A stretch of DNA of 64,000 nucleotides, taken from Bombardia bombarda (taxonomy: Eukaryota > Ascomycota > Sordariomycetes > Sordariales > Lasiosphaeriaceae). Made by a program: the position numbers and the translations under genes. The DNA is taken from NCBI GenBank assembly GCA_030512295.1, contig JAULSR010000002.1:868001-932000 (forward strand), read 5' to 3'. Position 1 is the stretch's first letter; each line of letters opens with the position of its first letter. The notes below the pieces were generated by a model that was not told the DNA's origin, did not search any database, and saw nothing but the letters and a program-made list of their open reading frames with translations. Positions 36,215 to 48,612 of this stretch are shown here, one piece after another.

Positions 36215-37253
36215 CTAATCCAGATCTCTCCGCCGGACCACGATGTACCCCTTATTAAGTGACCCCGGGTCGTCATCCTCCTCATCAAAGACCTTCTCGT
36301 CGTCCCTAAAGAACCTCCGCCGCCTGGACGGCACCGGATCGTTCTCTGCCTTTTCCCTCGCCAGGACGCTGACCAACATGATGCCAATCTTGTTCCCAAT
36401 TAGATCGTATCCATCGGGCGTGAAGTGGAGCCCGTCGTCCCAGTACCGCTCCTTGTCCTGGGCGGACATGGACTGGAAGGGCACGGCTGCGAAGAGGTCG
36501 AACACGTGGCTGTTTTCCCCCCATGTAGACGTTAGTTTCTTTCAGAATAAAAACAAAGGTAACAGTGGTGGGTGGTACTGACAAGCCTGTCCTCTTATAC
36601 CCCTTGATCAGGTCGTTCAGCTTGATCCTCGGTGGTTCCGTCCTCTTCCTGAAGCCGCCTGCTTCGGGCACGGTGAGGGCGAGGACCTTGCATTTCCTTC
36701 TGAGCGCAAAGTCCCAGACTTCTCGAAGTTTCTCAAACACACTCTCGGGGGGCACGCCGATGGCTAGATCGCTGTGGGCGGGGGAAAGAAGGTAGCTTTG
36801 TTAGCATATGACTTGTCTCGAGAGGATATCAAAACCAGACGTACTTTGTTCCACCTAACACAATCACCCAGTCGAACGGTTCGGCGTCTTTTTTCTTGGG
36901 TGGGACTAGAGAAGGTGGTACGGGTCAGGTCAGCAAGCTATGGTCAAGGAAGGTATGTAGTGCAGAGCGAGTATTGGGTCTTGAGGGTAAGGGGCAGCGT
37001 GGCAAGGTCAAGGGTTCAAGAATAAGAAGATTAATCACCAACAGTTTTCTTGTATTCTGTCTAAGTAGGCGAACTTGACAGTGCACCCGGGCTTGCCGTC
37101 CTCGACCGTCTCGACGTCCATGTCGGGGAAGGCCATCTCGAGCATCTGCACGAGCATCTTCTCGTAGGGGTGGTAGACGGAACCCATGGCCGAGTAGCCA
37201 GCCGTCAGGGAGTCCCCGAAGCAGAGGATGCGCAGTTTCTGGCGGGCCGCCAT
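36215..37253 (-). CDS. SGNH/GDSL-type hydrolase
   Basis: Four exons on the minus strand: 37253-37043, about 36909-36845, 36771-36583 and 36509-36215; the first junction is the least certain (donor GTTGGT). Block I is ILCFGDSLTAGY (Ser nucleophile) near residue 12; block III GGTND is assembled across the exon 2/3 junction; block V is DGLHFTPDGYDLIG with the Asp/His pair in exon 4. These are the SGNH esterase/lipase signatures. The enzyme probably cleaves an ester of unknown nature; with no signal peptide it is likely intracellular. The C-terminal tail is acidic then Arg-rich (RRRRFFRDDEKVFDEEDD). It is convergent with CSN4. Confidence 0.87.
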
Positions 37254-38867
37254 CTTTGGTCGAGACCTTGTGGTAGTGGTGGTTAGAGGGAGCTGTCGCA
37301 ACTGGCTACGTAGTACGTAATGATCGAGGAAGCGATCGTGGGTGGGGTATGGCTGGCTGTCGGCGGATGTGGATATGGAGGATCCCTGAAACGGAGGCTA
37401 TTAGATCAAGATATCAAAAGGCTATCGTGTGGGCGACCTTCTGAAGAGAACTTCAGAGGTTGCCTGGCCGCACGGCTAATGTTTTGAGCGAGGTCACGGA
37501 GGCTGGTGAAGACGGTGGTGGTTGTGGTGGTTGGACGGCACATGCCTCCCGCTGACGCCTTGCCGTTCATTGCGCTGGGCGAAATGGTGGGGGCGGGGCT
37601 CATGTCGTGGTGACACACCCGTGACATCCCTGGCTGCCAGGATAACAGGCCAAGGATAGGTGGGGCGCTAAGGTTGACTGCAAGTTCCATCCCTCATCTA
37701 TCCAAAGGGGGCCGTCCGGGAGAGAATGGTGGCCCGGCCAACGCCGTGAAAATCATTCAAGCCTCAAACAAATAAAACAATAGTGTGAAGATGGTTAAGA
37801 AGCATCCAAGCTATGTTGTCATAAATGGGGTTGAATATTCTAGGTTAACATTTATGCCCATTCTCAGTACAGTAAGGTATGAAGCAACAAGTCTGGCAAC
37901 AACTGAACCACCCAAATAGTTGTTGGCCATGATTAAGCATTCTGACTTGGTTCGCACCTTCCACCTTCTACCTTCCGCAATCTTCTGCAGTAAGTACCAT
38001 CAACAGTCCCGCTGTTAGTGGACCTTATTTTCTCCACCTTAAATTTCTGGGGGGGGGGGGACTCGTCTAATAACAATCCTGCTGGCGTAGGTACAACGGC
38101 CGACCGTTCGGTGGTAAAACTGGCGTTTGTCGCCAGACTTCTGCCCCGTGCCGTATTTCAAATTTCCATTTCGAGTCGTCCTCGAAAGGTTCGATCCGGC
38201 CTCCCTATCAGTGCTTAGTCTACGCTATGAGTCGGTTGAGCACTTTCAACGGTGCATGCCGATGGCAATACGTAGGGCAGCTCAGCGATCGTACTGGTTC
38301 TGCTGGATAGGTACTCTACCTACTTCACTCTAAAGCACCTTAGCTACGATATCAGAAGAGTGCAATTCTTTCATCGGCTAGTACTAACCGATACCACGAA
38401 ATCAATTAAATACAACTTGGCGAAGCATTGTCGCGAAGTGCCGTAATCGGAGAAATCAGGGGAGGTTACGCAATGGGCTGACACTGACAGGTGCCGGGCG
38501 GGATTACCTAGCCCGGGGATAGCTCCCCACTGTGGACCGGGAAGCAGCACCCGACCTCGCACCCTCGCACCCTCGCACGCACCATGAACGACCTTGCACG
38601 ACCTAATGGCCCATTGCAAAGACACCCCCCGCGACAATGAATTCTAGCCAACCACACGGGCTGCAATTCTCACCAGTCAGGGGAAGCATGTCCCGGTCCC
38701 GTCCCGCGTGACCGACCCGGCTTTTAAAATGCCGCCGCCGGTCAGCTAAAGAATGAGACGGTTCCCTTATTGCACAGTCCCCAAGTTTGTTCAAGTGCCC
38801 TTGTTCCTTTGATCTGTGTCGACGTTGGAATTGGTGCGTGTGCGTTTGTGTGTGTATACTGGCAATC
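37254..38867. other. intergenic region with a dispersed-repeat copy
   Basis: About 1.6 kb between divergent genes (SGNH hydrolase and L-lactate dehydrogenase). It contains one copy of a dispersed repeat (38005-38095) with a run of 12-13 G, a small inverted repeat around 37896-37928, and three 8-nt units CCTCGCAC near 38556-38579. A minus-strand 94-codon ORF (37406-37690) has no recognisable domain. Confidence 0.45.
38005..38095 (+). repeat. dispersed repeat copy A
   Basis: Begins AGTCCCGCTGTTAGTGGA and ends CTGGCGTAGGTAC, with a poly-G run in the middle. It matches 46800-46884 over about 85-90 bases with scattered substitutions and a different poly-G length. It is likely a decayed copy of an unidentified mobile element. 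Confidence 0.7.
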
Positions 38868-40596
38868 ATGGCAAAGGTTTACAGCGCCGACGAAGGCATG
38901 GCTCACCCAACCTTTCCCTCTCCATCCCGTTCTGCCGTCTGCTAACTTGTCGGCTCTCCTTCAGTCGCAAAACACAGGTCTGCAGACAGCTGCTGGGTCG
39001 TTCTCTACGGAGACGTCTACGATGTGACCGAATTTCTGCCGTCGCACCCCGGCGGGTCCAAGATCATCCTACAGCTCGCCGGCCGGGACGCCACCGAGGA
39101 ATACGACCCCATCCACCCGCCAGGAACATTAGAGGAGAACCTCAAGCCCGAGGCAAAATTGGGCACCATTGACCCCGAGAGCCTGGCCAAGCAGCAGAAG
39201 GAGAACGCCGACAAGACCAAGGCTGCCAAAGCCGCGGCCGGCCAGCAAGATGGACAGCAGCAGGCCCCGCCCCCCTTACACACTCTCCTCAACCTGGACG
39301 AGATCGAGGCCGTAGCCAAGACCCAGGTCTCCAAGAAATGCTGGGCCTACTACTTCTCGGCCGGCGACGACCTCTTCAGCAAGTACTACAACGGCTCCGT
39401 CTACCGCAGCATTCTGCTGCGCCCGCGCGTCTTTGTCGACTGCACCACCGCCACCACCGCCACCACCCTCCTCGGCCACAAGGTCGGCACCCCGCTCTAT
39501 GTCTCCCCGGCCGCCATGGCCCGCCTCGCCCACCCCGACGGCGAGGCCGGCATCGCCCGCGGCATCTCGAGCTTCGGCGCCATGCAGCTCGTCTCCAACA
39601 ACGCCTCCCAGACGCCCGAGCAGATCGTCGCCGACGCCAAGCCGGGCGCCGTCTTCGGCTGGCAGCTCTACGTGCAGACGACGCGCGCCAAGAGCGAGGC
39701 CATGCTGGCGCGCATCAACAAGCTGCGCGACCACTTCAAGTGCATCGTGCTGACCCTCGACGCCCCCGTCCCGGGCAAGCGCGAGCACGACGAGAAGAGC
39801 AACCTCGAGAGCCAGGCCGTCGTCGACGCGGCCAGCAACGACAAGGCCGCCGACGAGAAGCGCCCCGGTGGCGGCGGCGTCGGCCAGCAGCTCTTCTGGG
39901 GCACCGCCGCCGACCTCACCTGGGACACCACCATCCCCTGGATCGCCAAGCACACCGATCTGCCCATCGTGCTCAAGGGCGTCCAGACCCACGAGGACGC
40001 CTATCTGGCGGCCCAGTACGCCCGCAAGCACCCCGGGACGATCCGCGCCATCATCCTGTCGAACCACGGCGGGCGCGCGCTGGACACCGCCCCGCCGGCG
40101 GTGCACACCCTGCTCGAGATTCGAAAGTACTGCCCCGAGGTGTTTGATACCATCGAGGTCTGGGTTGACGGCGGCATCAAGCGCGGGACGGATGTTGTCA
40201 AGGCTCTGTGTCTGGGCGCCAAGGCGGTTGGTGTTGGACGGGCTGCGCTCTGGGGGTTGGGCGCTGGCGGGTGGCAGGGCGTGGAGCGGACGTTTGAGAG
40301 TGAGTGTGTGCAGTAGTGTTCCCGTGTGATGGTTTGCTAACACAAGGCCTTGCTCAGTTCTCCAAGGAGAGATCGACACATGTTTGAAGCTGCTCGGCGT
40401 GAAGGAGGTGTCGGAGCTGGGGCCGCGATTCGTGAGTGTCTCTTCCTCTCCATTGGACCTGTCAACAATCGTTTGTTTCCGCGCTAACACGCAGTGTCAA
40501 ACATAGATAAATAGCAGGGTGGTCGAAAGGGATATTTTCGACGGCGGTGCTGGGCTTGACAAGGCGGGCTTGTGGACAGCTCGAGCCAAGCTCTGA
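38868..40596 (+). CDS. cytochrome b2-type FMN-dependent L-lactate dehydrogenase
   Basis: Four exons: 38868-38895, 38965-40299, 40358-40431 and 40507-40596 (508 aa). Intron 1 (38896-38964) is a GC-AG intron, needed to join VYSADE to VAKHRSADSCWVVLYG. Residues 5-80 are a cytochrome b5 domain with heme ligands His37 (HPGG) and His60 (IHPPG). The FMN alpha-hydroxyacid dehydrogenase domain follows (about 130-490): LTLDAPVPGKREHD, PIVLKGVQT, SNHGGRALD with catalytic His377, and VDGGIKRGTDVV plus KAVGVGR for FMN phosphate binding. The expected reaction is L-lactate (or a similar 2-hydroxyacid) to 2-oxoacid with electrons to cytochrome c. Unlike yeast Cyb2 it starts directly at the b5 domain, with no visible mitochondrial presequence. 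Confidence 0.94.
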
Positions 40597-43500
40597 TCAG
40601 GAAGTTGACATGCTGAATTGTTTCAACGGGAAACTGGCTGATAGAGGTGAAACCCCAACCCTGGGCCAACAAACACGATAGAGAGCTGTGTTTACGGTCC
40701 CTCCATTCTTAATCATATGTCTAAAAGGAGCGTGTCGTTAAATGTGTATCTATACCCACTACGAGGTATTCACACCTCGAAGCACAACCATGAGATTGGT
40801 ATGCTGACGCGATTGGTGCTCGCGTTTATGCCGAAGACATTCAGGCATCAAACATGCCAATGGTAAGAATATCGCGGATACAGGGGATATCGCAATTGTC
40901 GAACTTCTGGCCTGTGACTTTTGACAATCTCGTAGCTGCCCCAGCCTCGTAACCCAATCATTAAGCCCGTTTGAGCGCGGATGTAGAACATTTAATGTCC
41001 GGCGCGTCCACCGGATTGGATTCTTGATAATCCATCGTCATCTCAAATCAATGGCGCTATTGTCAAGACGTTGATACCATACAAAATGTCCAAGTAGACG
41101 TTGGAAACGGACTACCACGAAAGTACCGTGTTGTATGTTACATGGCCAGAGGGGACCGGGGTAAGGTGGACTCGAAATACGGAGAATGGGGTGACAGAAT
41201 CCAGGGGACGGCGGTTGGTTACATCGGCAACATCATCGTCAGATTGCTCGATCTGGGCGTTTGACTAGGTAGGATAGTCGATGTGTCATTGGCGGTGTAC
41301 TGTATGATTGCGAACGCGTAGGGCAGATTCACGCTCGGGGGCCTTGGACGGTCCGGGTTGCTAGCTTTAAAATCACCATGTCGTTCACGGTCTCCATGCG
41401 ACGTGCAAAAGTTGAAGTTAAAGAGTGTGTACCATACAGGCTGGGATCTGTTAAAGGGGCTAGTCGAGAGGATGATTTTTACCGCAAGAAATTAAGCTCC
41501 ACTAACAGGGCGGCATGAAAAGGTACATCGGGCCTTCTGCACCTTGGGCGGGAGCGGAGAACCCACCCACTGTATTTGCTGTGTGCCTGCAGATTCCTTC
41601 CATGCATTTATTTGCTTCGGTGCCTGCCAATTCTTTCGCGGCTCAGCGCTGGGCGCCGCTCGAGTGAATGCAGCTCCATATTACTCCCATCGAGGACTCG
41701 AAAGAAGACATCAATAATGGGACAAAATTAAATTTAGTCACCAAATATGTCAAAGATCGTTATCTAACTTAGACATAACCAGTTACGAGATCTGTCTTAC
41801 ACTGATCTGGTTTTCGGAATATTTTGTTCCATTGTGATCTCGGTGCGACCGGGACTAGACGCCTGTACGAAGTATCGTGCCACCAATAACATCATTTCGT
41901 CGATGAATAAGAGGTCTAAAGATCCGGATACCAAAATCGACAGTCAACACCCGACATGCACACACGAGTCACACAATCGAACGAGGAGATAGTTTGACAG
42001 GAAAAACAAAAAGGATGGGTGTTCAGATAAGTCGTTTGGTCGCATAAGCCACTCAATTCGACCGAACCAAACAAATATGAGTGTGGCAAGCCCCCCCTTT
42101 CAGTAAAATGATTGCCCCTGTATTGGTACATACAATGAATGGCCAGCTGCACGGTCGCTTGGCTTCGAGAGGCGACAGTGTATGCATGCAAGCCGATTGG
42201 TCCGTTTGGTCCGTTTGGATCGATTTGGTCGTCCCCGTCGAGATGGGCAGGTGCGAACGATGGACGCCCAGTCGGAAGGGCCGAAAAAAAGGCAGCAACT
42301 CCGAAAAAAGTTCTAGGTTGCTGTTTATTGTTTTGTAAATCGGCCCATCCCAGTGGAAAGGCGTCAACATCAATCCGAGACAAAGAATGCCTTTGACTGT
42401 CGACTCACGGCTGAACTGATACCGATGGATTGTTTAGGCCATCTCCAGCGGGGGAATCTCTTAAACAGGGATCCTGAGCTGTTGCGATCGCATCCCAGTC
42501 AGGAGGCGTGACCTTAGAGTCGTAACCTGAAAGGGGCAGGCGCTCTTGTCACCCACAATGAGTTAACATTACCTACTGCGTACATCGACGTAAGTGTCGA
42601 TTGTGACTTGTTTAAACAATAGTTCCCGGGCGCCAGGAAGTAATTGCGAAGCTGGAACACATTCTCTGCTTCAATCACGTAAATAGGAATAGCATTGTGG
42701 AGGACAAAGCCCATGTTGCGAGTGGATGATGGATCTGGACGCTATTTCCGCACTTGCGTTTCTGCCTGGGTCGCTAGACTGGGATATCATGGATGTGAGC
42801 CACCTAGGTCAGAGGTACCTAACCTGTAAACTTGGGCGCATGTAACCCCGCCGCCGCAGGTTCCGGAGGCACTATCTAATTACTTATTACGGGATGCGGT
42901 AGTAGCTGCCAAAAAGCGACTTGCACCAAGCCCAAAAGAAAACAGCTGCATGCACATTGGACATACGCACTGCACATTGCACGACAGCCAAGAGACGCAT
43001 GCAGGTTGGTGATCCTCTTGCCAAATATCAGATGTCAAAAAGAATGTTTGTCAACTTTCCTAGGCCACAATGATGGCTTGAAATCTGATCGTGTGCCCTT
43101 CTTTTCCCCTCTTTTCCCCTCGCAAAGATCGTTGCTTACCTGCTGAAGAGCGTCTTGGCTGCCATGCGACCATCAATCCATCATCCAATGGTTGCGATCC
43201 TCTGACGTTTCTGGTTCCTAGAGCCGAGGAGTCTGACCGAAATTGGGTTTTCCTGGACAAGGGATACTACCATCCCTGTCAGTCGCCCCGGGAAATGCGG
43301 GGCCGCCAACAGGTTTCCGTCGGGCTCAACTTCAACAGGCAGTCACTCCCGACCGCAAGCTTCTCGCAACTTGGAAATTTTGCATCTTTGTTGACCCTCA
43401 AATTTGCGCTTCCCATCTAGCCTCTTGGGGCAAGGTCTTGTCTCCTATTTCCCCGGAAACTTTGCCACCGTATTGCACCCTGCTACACATCAGATCGGAC

Positions 43501-44817
43501 CCTGAGCTGGGCTCACCAGGCATTGACATGTTGTTGATAATTCATTGTATTTGCACAGATCCAACGGCAAGTGAAAGAGTTCGGGGATAACAAGTGCACG
43601 CTGTTGTTGGCCTGGACTCAATAAACAGAGACTGATTCCGGGATTCGGTTGCTCGTGTGGAGTTTCCAACAAAAAAAAAAACCGACAGCGCAAGGAGACG
43701 ATGTCCAACGTGGCTGTGGAAATAAACCGGAGCCTCCCCCGCAATTACAAGCTGACTTGAGGATGCAAATGCCCACCTCGTTACCTCGTTAGGGTGGTTG
43801 TAGATGAGATTGGCAGTTTAGAAGCCCTATGAAGAAGCCCTATGAAGAAGCCCTCTACTTGATATCTACGAGCCCACCTGTCCCCCGCACCGTTTGGCTG
43901 GGCAAAGACGCCTGGGCCTTTTTGGGCGTCCTCTGGGAAGAGCCAAGAAAGCCAAGGACTGACTCGCTTATAAACTACATGCCTGACAGATGGGCTCCGC
44001 AACGCCCAACATCATCACGACTCCTCAATATCTCATGGGACTCGGGGGGCTCACGGTGGGCCATCTCCAACTGCGCTTGAAGGAAGGACTTTGGAGGTTT
44101 CTCAAGATTGGAGGACGCTCAGTTATATACATCATATCAGGTACGGATAATACTCTATAGTGTACCGCAGTTGCAGTAACATTAGGGTAGCTCATCAAAA
44201 GACGTCCGGCATTTCGCATGTTAGTACGCGCATTCCACAACATGTTCGTGTAATCCAGAATGGTCAGAATCCCATATCGGCCAGAACTGCCAAAGACGGC
44301 TAGTAGTTTTCCAATAAAGCGCGCTACAAGGATAATGTCGTTAGTATGACCCTCCTCCCCCACACTCGGTCTTTGGGTGGCAATCCCGGATCCTGGACAC
44401 CTCGTCTGGGAGGCGACTGGGATGCTCAGGATGACTGGCTCAACCAGTACGACATCACCAGGAGGGGGGGAAGACAAGAATTGACGATCTCCAACATGAC
44501 ATGCAGCAGCTGCAAACGGCTACAGGCAGGCCCCTGCACATGGTGCGCTCTTTCCCTTTCTTATAAGGGACAAGCCCTTGTCCACGCACCATAGCTCCTT
44601 CTTCGTGGGCCTGTTTCTCTCCCTCCCTCGTTCCTTCCACACGGTCAACTCACGGTCAACCTCGTCCCGCTTCAGACTCGTTCCTGCTCTTGTGTGAAAG
44701 ATATTGGGGAATGGCATAGGCTTCACTCGCTTCAACCTACGACTACCCCTAATTGGCGCTGCTGGATCAGGCACGACACTTGTTCACCGGGAATCTCACA
44801 AGAATCCCACCATCGAA
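40597..44817. other. intergenic region, about 4.2 kb
   Basis: No convincing gene. A 22-codon ORF at about 40745 begins MCIYTHYEVF, like the start of small fungal MC-type proteins, but is too short to call. There is a tandem 13-nt repeat at 43821-43858 and an A-run of about 12 at 43669-43680. ORFs of 80-150 codons on both strands overlap each other and show no domain features. Confidence 0.4.
43821..43858. repeat. 13-nt tandem repeat, three copies
   Basis: Unit GAAGCCCTATGAA repeated twice exactly, with a third partial copy that diverges at its end. Confidence 0.8.
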
Positions 44818-46101
44818 ATGTCTATCGAAGACAAGCCAGCGGTCCTCCAGGCTGAGAATGTCAAGGAGAAGCCCCGCAGACGCGGGTGCGCCGGACACTG
44901 TCTCAAGTTCTGGTGGGTGTATCTGATCGCCCTTCTGGTCATCATCGTCATCGTCGTCCCCATTATGTAAGTGATATCAGTTGCGGTCTCTCAAACACAT
45001 ATGCCCATGAATCGGATACTGACTTGGACTTCTTAGCCTCCTGGTCGCCGTTCCCAAGCTCGCCCAGTCCAAGCTTGACGAGGCCGAGCTCACCGTCGAC
45101 AGCATTGTCATGACCAACTCCCAGAGCAACAACTTCACAATGGCCATCAACAGCACGATCCGCAGCGACGGCAAGGTTCATGCTAAAATCGAACCCTTTA
45201 CCGGAAAGATGTACATCGAGGACATCCCCTCCCACCACCCCTTTGCCTTTATCAACTTCCCCGAGACCACCAGCGACGCGTTCCAGGTTGTCAATGTCAG
45301 CCAGTTCACCCCCATCGACGACCGCGAGGCTTTCACCACCTTCAACACCTGGCTGCTGCAAAACGATACCTTCGACGTCACCATCGAGGGCGACACCTTC
45401 GTCCGCGTCAAGGGCATCGCCAGACGGTACCCCGTTACCTTCAAGAAGACCGTTACGCTTCCTGGTAAGTAGCTTGCGCGTCGCGCTTGACGAACCGTGT
45501 CCTCGCGACGGGAGGCAATATATAGCCTTAAGTTTTGGTTGCTGACAACCCGACCCCTGACCAGGCTTGCGCAACTTTGAGGGCACCACCGTCTTTGACA
45601 CGAGTATCTCGCTCGAGACAAACCGCACGAAGGTCCCTAACAACTTCTTGGGCAAGACGAGAATTCCTAACCGCTCCATCGTTACATTCGAGATTGTGAG
45701 TTCTACTTTCATCAATCAAAAGTCATTTGCAGCTTGCTAACAATATCTTTGTGACCGCACAGGGCAATACCACGTTTTACAACTACCTTCTTGGCCAGGA
45801 TATCGGCGAAGTATTCATCGATAATCTGATTCTCAAGCCCGGCAATGACAACGTCTTCGATATGCGCGCCACCATTGAACAGGGCCCCATTGTTACGGCT
45901 TTGGGAAAGAAGCCTTACTGCGACGAGACCAAGGGCGTCCTCCCCGTCCAACTGCGCGGCAAGAACGTGACCAACAACGGCCAGTATCTCAGCTACTTCG
46001 CCGACGCCCTGGCGAGCGCCAATCAGACCATTGAGCTTGATGTCGGCGGCACCCTCAAGAAGTCGCTTAACATCACCATTCCATGTTCGAAGGATCAGTG
46101 A
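44818..46101 (+). CDS. single-pass membrane protein, DUF3712 / LEA-2-like
   Basis: Four exons: 44818-44966, 45037-45464, 45565-45695 and 45763-46101 (348 aa), all junctions in frame. A short basic cytosolic N-terminus (KPRRRGCAGHC) precedes one membrane helix at about residues 32-55 (FWWVYLIALLVIIVIVVPI, continuing after the first intron). The rest is a beta-rich domain with many N-glycosylation sequons (NNFT, NRT, NTT, NQT), as in the fungal DUF3712 family related to LEA-2 proteins. Topology suggests type II, with the large domain in the lumen or outside the cell. Function is unknown; a role at the membrane-wall interface is only a guess. Confidence 0.9.
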
Positions 46102-47086
46102 GGCTGTTGATTTCTACGGCTGAAAAGGAAAATGATACGATAACGCGACTCACTACACTGCATACGCATTGCGACTCTTTTAATTATTCACATAGGTCAT
46201 TATGCTCTTATGTGTCTTTGACATTCAATGTTTATACTTTTTGAGCCGTGGTCCTTGATGTGTGGTACCATGGGACTTGGACATGCATCTAGGCGACAGG
46301 GCTGTAAATAACGGCTATCGGGGAGGAGGGGCGGCGGCGGAGCGTTTGTTGATCTGAGAGTTTATACCATTTTTGTGCGCCACCGGGTGGCCAGTTTGCT
46401 GTTTGAGAGGGGAGGCGATGTCTGGGTCTCTTATGAGTATTGGAGAAGCCACTTGCGCAGTGCTCTTCCTTGAGTATCTTCAATGTGCATGATACCCTTT
46501 CAGTTGGGGACACGGGTCAGCTCTCACATACACACAAGGTTTGCCTCTACTATACCAACAAGAGGGCAATCTTTTACAAATCTTCAATACTCCCTTGTAA
46601 GGACCGCTGATGACGGTGCCATTGTTATAGTGTGCCTTTTACCAATGGTATGGGTAACCATCATGCAGTATACGCGGCTCGTAATGGAGATTAGGACATA
46701 TTGCAGTGTATCACGCAATCAAGAACCAAACAAACACAACTTGATGCCTCCAAAGCTGATTGTCCATTTTAAGCGTATTAATACTAATACACCATGGCTA
46801 GTCCCGCTGTTAGTGGAGTTTATTTTCTTCACCTTATATTTCTGGGGGGAATCGTCTAATAACATATCCGCTGGCGAGGGTACCAATGACCATACCTGGG
46901 AATAATGATCATAATAATCAGGCAACAATCCCACAGGTTTATTACCAGACTTCATACAGAAGCTGTCCTATCTTCATAGCATCAAAAATACCAGTAAACT
47001 CCAAAACTCCACATTGCAATGCTAGCCGGCGTCATCTTGTACCCGAAACCATCATCCCCCCTCACACAACAAAGCACTAAACTTCA
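46102..47086. other. intergenic region with a dispersed-repeat copy
   Basis: Convergent 3' regions of the DUF3712 and HCNGP genes. It contains the second copy of the dispersed repeat (46800-46884). No gene is supported. Confidence 0.45.
46800..46884 (+). repeat. dispersed repeat copy B
   Basis: Aligns with 38005-38095: AGTCCCGCTGTTAGTGGA, then TTATTTTCTTCACCTTA, TTTCTGGGGGG, TCGTCTAATAACA and CTGGCGAGGGTAC. Same orientation, about 8.8 kb away, with a shorter G run. Confidence 0.7.
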
Positions 47087-48154
47087 TCACGCGTCGAACC
47101 TCGTCTTCCGCTTCCCCGTCGTCGCCGCGGGCACAGCCCCCGAACCCAGCCCCGGCGTGCCTGAGCGACTAGTCGGTGCTGAAGCCGGAGCAGAAACCGA
47201 CGCCGCCGACGCAGTGACAAAGTCGACCGGCTCGCCCCTCGCCCTCTCCCTCTCCTTCTGCCTCAGCTCCTGCGTCCTCCTCAGCGGGCCCTTGTACGCC
47301 CCCTCGGGAAACCCCGCCGGATCCCACAGGTCCGTCGCCAGCGTGGTGGCGTACTGTCCCGTTGCACGCGTGTTGTTGGTGCTGCTGCTACTGCTACCAT
47401 CGTCTTCTTGGGAGACGACAAAATCCGTCTCAACACCGACAAACGCCAGGAGCTTGTCCATGAGAGCGGGGTTGCGGAGGGCGCTGGAGGCAGCAAGGCG
47501 CTCGTTGAAGTGCACGCCTTGTGTGCGCTTCAGCTTGAGGAAGTTGTCGAACTTTGCGTTGAGGGCGTCGAGGCCGGGCGGGGGCGAGCCGGGCGGGGAG
47601 CCGGGGATGTCCATGTTGGGGACGGCCGGGAGAGTGAGGTCGCGCAGGAGGGCGCGGGAGGCGGAGTAGGGGGAGCGTGGGGGGTTGAGGGAGGAGGAGG
47701 AGGGGTCGTCTTCTTGGTCAAGGAAGGACATGTCCACGTCTGTGGTGTCTTGTGCTGCTGCTGTGCTGGGGGGTGGGGGGCCCATCGCTGGGCCCATCAT
47801 TGGTCCTAGAATTGGGGGTCCTGCTGGGTTTGCGTTGGATGGCTTTGGTGGTTGTGGTTGCGGTTGTGCTGAATCCCCTTTATTCAGAGAAGGGTTGAAT
47901 GGTAATTCTGTGAGGTGGGTCAGCTTTCATGTGGAGTGGTGGCGATAAAGATCAAGAGTCTATCACTTACCAGTGCCATTTTCTGGTCTTGAAGAAAGTC
48001 TGCCTGCTGACGGCTGTAAGGGCTATGGACTGCAATGTTATTATATCTCTTCAAGTCCAAATGCTTCATTAAGGTGGTTCCTTGCCTTTGCTGGAGCGTC
48101 GTTCTGGACTTCTTCCTCGTCCTCGTCGCTGCTTTCGTACTGCACAAGACCCAT
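47087..48154 (-). CDS. HCNGP / SAP30BP-family transcriptional regulator
   Basis: Three exons on the minus strand: 48154-48086, 48022-47971 and 47907-47087 (313 aa). Intron 1 (48085-48023, 63 nt) is read as GC-AG (donor GCAAGG, acceptor CCATAG); it keeps phase 0 and joins the acidic start MGLVQYESSDEDEEE to a Pro-rich linker. The HCNGP domain is at about 170-270: LDALNAKFDNFLKLK, VHFNERLAASSALRNP, LMDKLLAFVG, then TDLWDPAGFPEGAYKG. The MxLVxYxSSDE start is also typical of the family. Human SAP30BP (HCNGP) is a nuclear protein linked to transcriptional repression and splicing; nuclear location and a similar role are inferred. It is divergent from PRE4, sharing a 458-bp promoter. Confidence 0.88.
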
Positions 48155-48612
48155 GATTATGAGACGAAAGCTGTATAACGTTCTAATTACTTTCAGAATA
48201 GCTCAAATTTCCTCATGAAAACGGCGAATGTGTGATAATATCATCTAGTTATTGATGTGGCGTGAAGGAGTGTTGAGAGAGAAGGGTGTCACGTGCGAGC
48301 AATTGGCTTCTTCGCGCTTCCCTAAAATAACGGGTACCTATCCACAGTCCACCAATCAAACATTAGCTCTAACACCTGAGGCACCAACCAGCTGACCGGG
48401 CGCAGTTCCAGGAAGGCAGCACCTGGACGCGAAGCTGCAGGCACCTGGCTTAGGGAGCTGAGCTCACTCCGACCTCGACATTTAGCTCCCACACCACCAC
48501 CATCCACCACACCGCATCACAACGAACATATCCACGACCGACTATCGCGACCGACGCCGTTTACCGCCAATAATCCCCAGCTTCTGTTACTCTCCAAAAC
48601 ACTCAATCAGCC
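48155..48612. promoter_or_regulatory. divergent promoter between the HCNGP-family gene and PRE4
   Basis: 458 bp between two start codons on opposite strands. A CACGTG palindrome lies at 48290-48295 (a bHLH-type E-box). The PRE4 side is an A/C-rich leader. I see no copy of the yeast proteasome element GGTGGCAAA. Confidence 0.45.

Noticed and set aside
37897..37928. Small inverted repeat AACAACT/AGTTGTT
   Set aside because: Too short and without flanking duplication to call a mobile element.
39276..40490. 404-codon ORF on the minus strand
   Set aside because: It is the antisense shadow of the L-lactate dehydrogenase exon; the sense strand has full domain motifs and GC-rich codon bias explains the open antisense frame.
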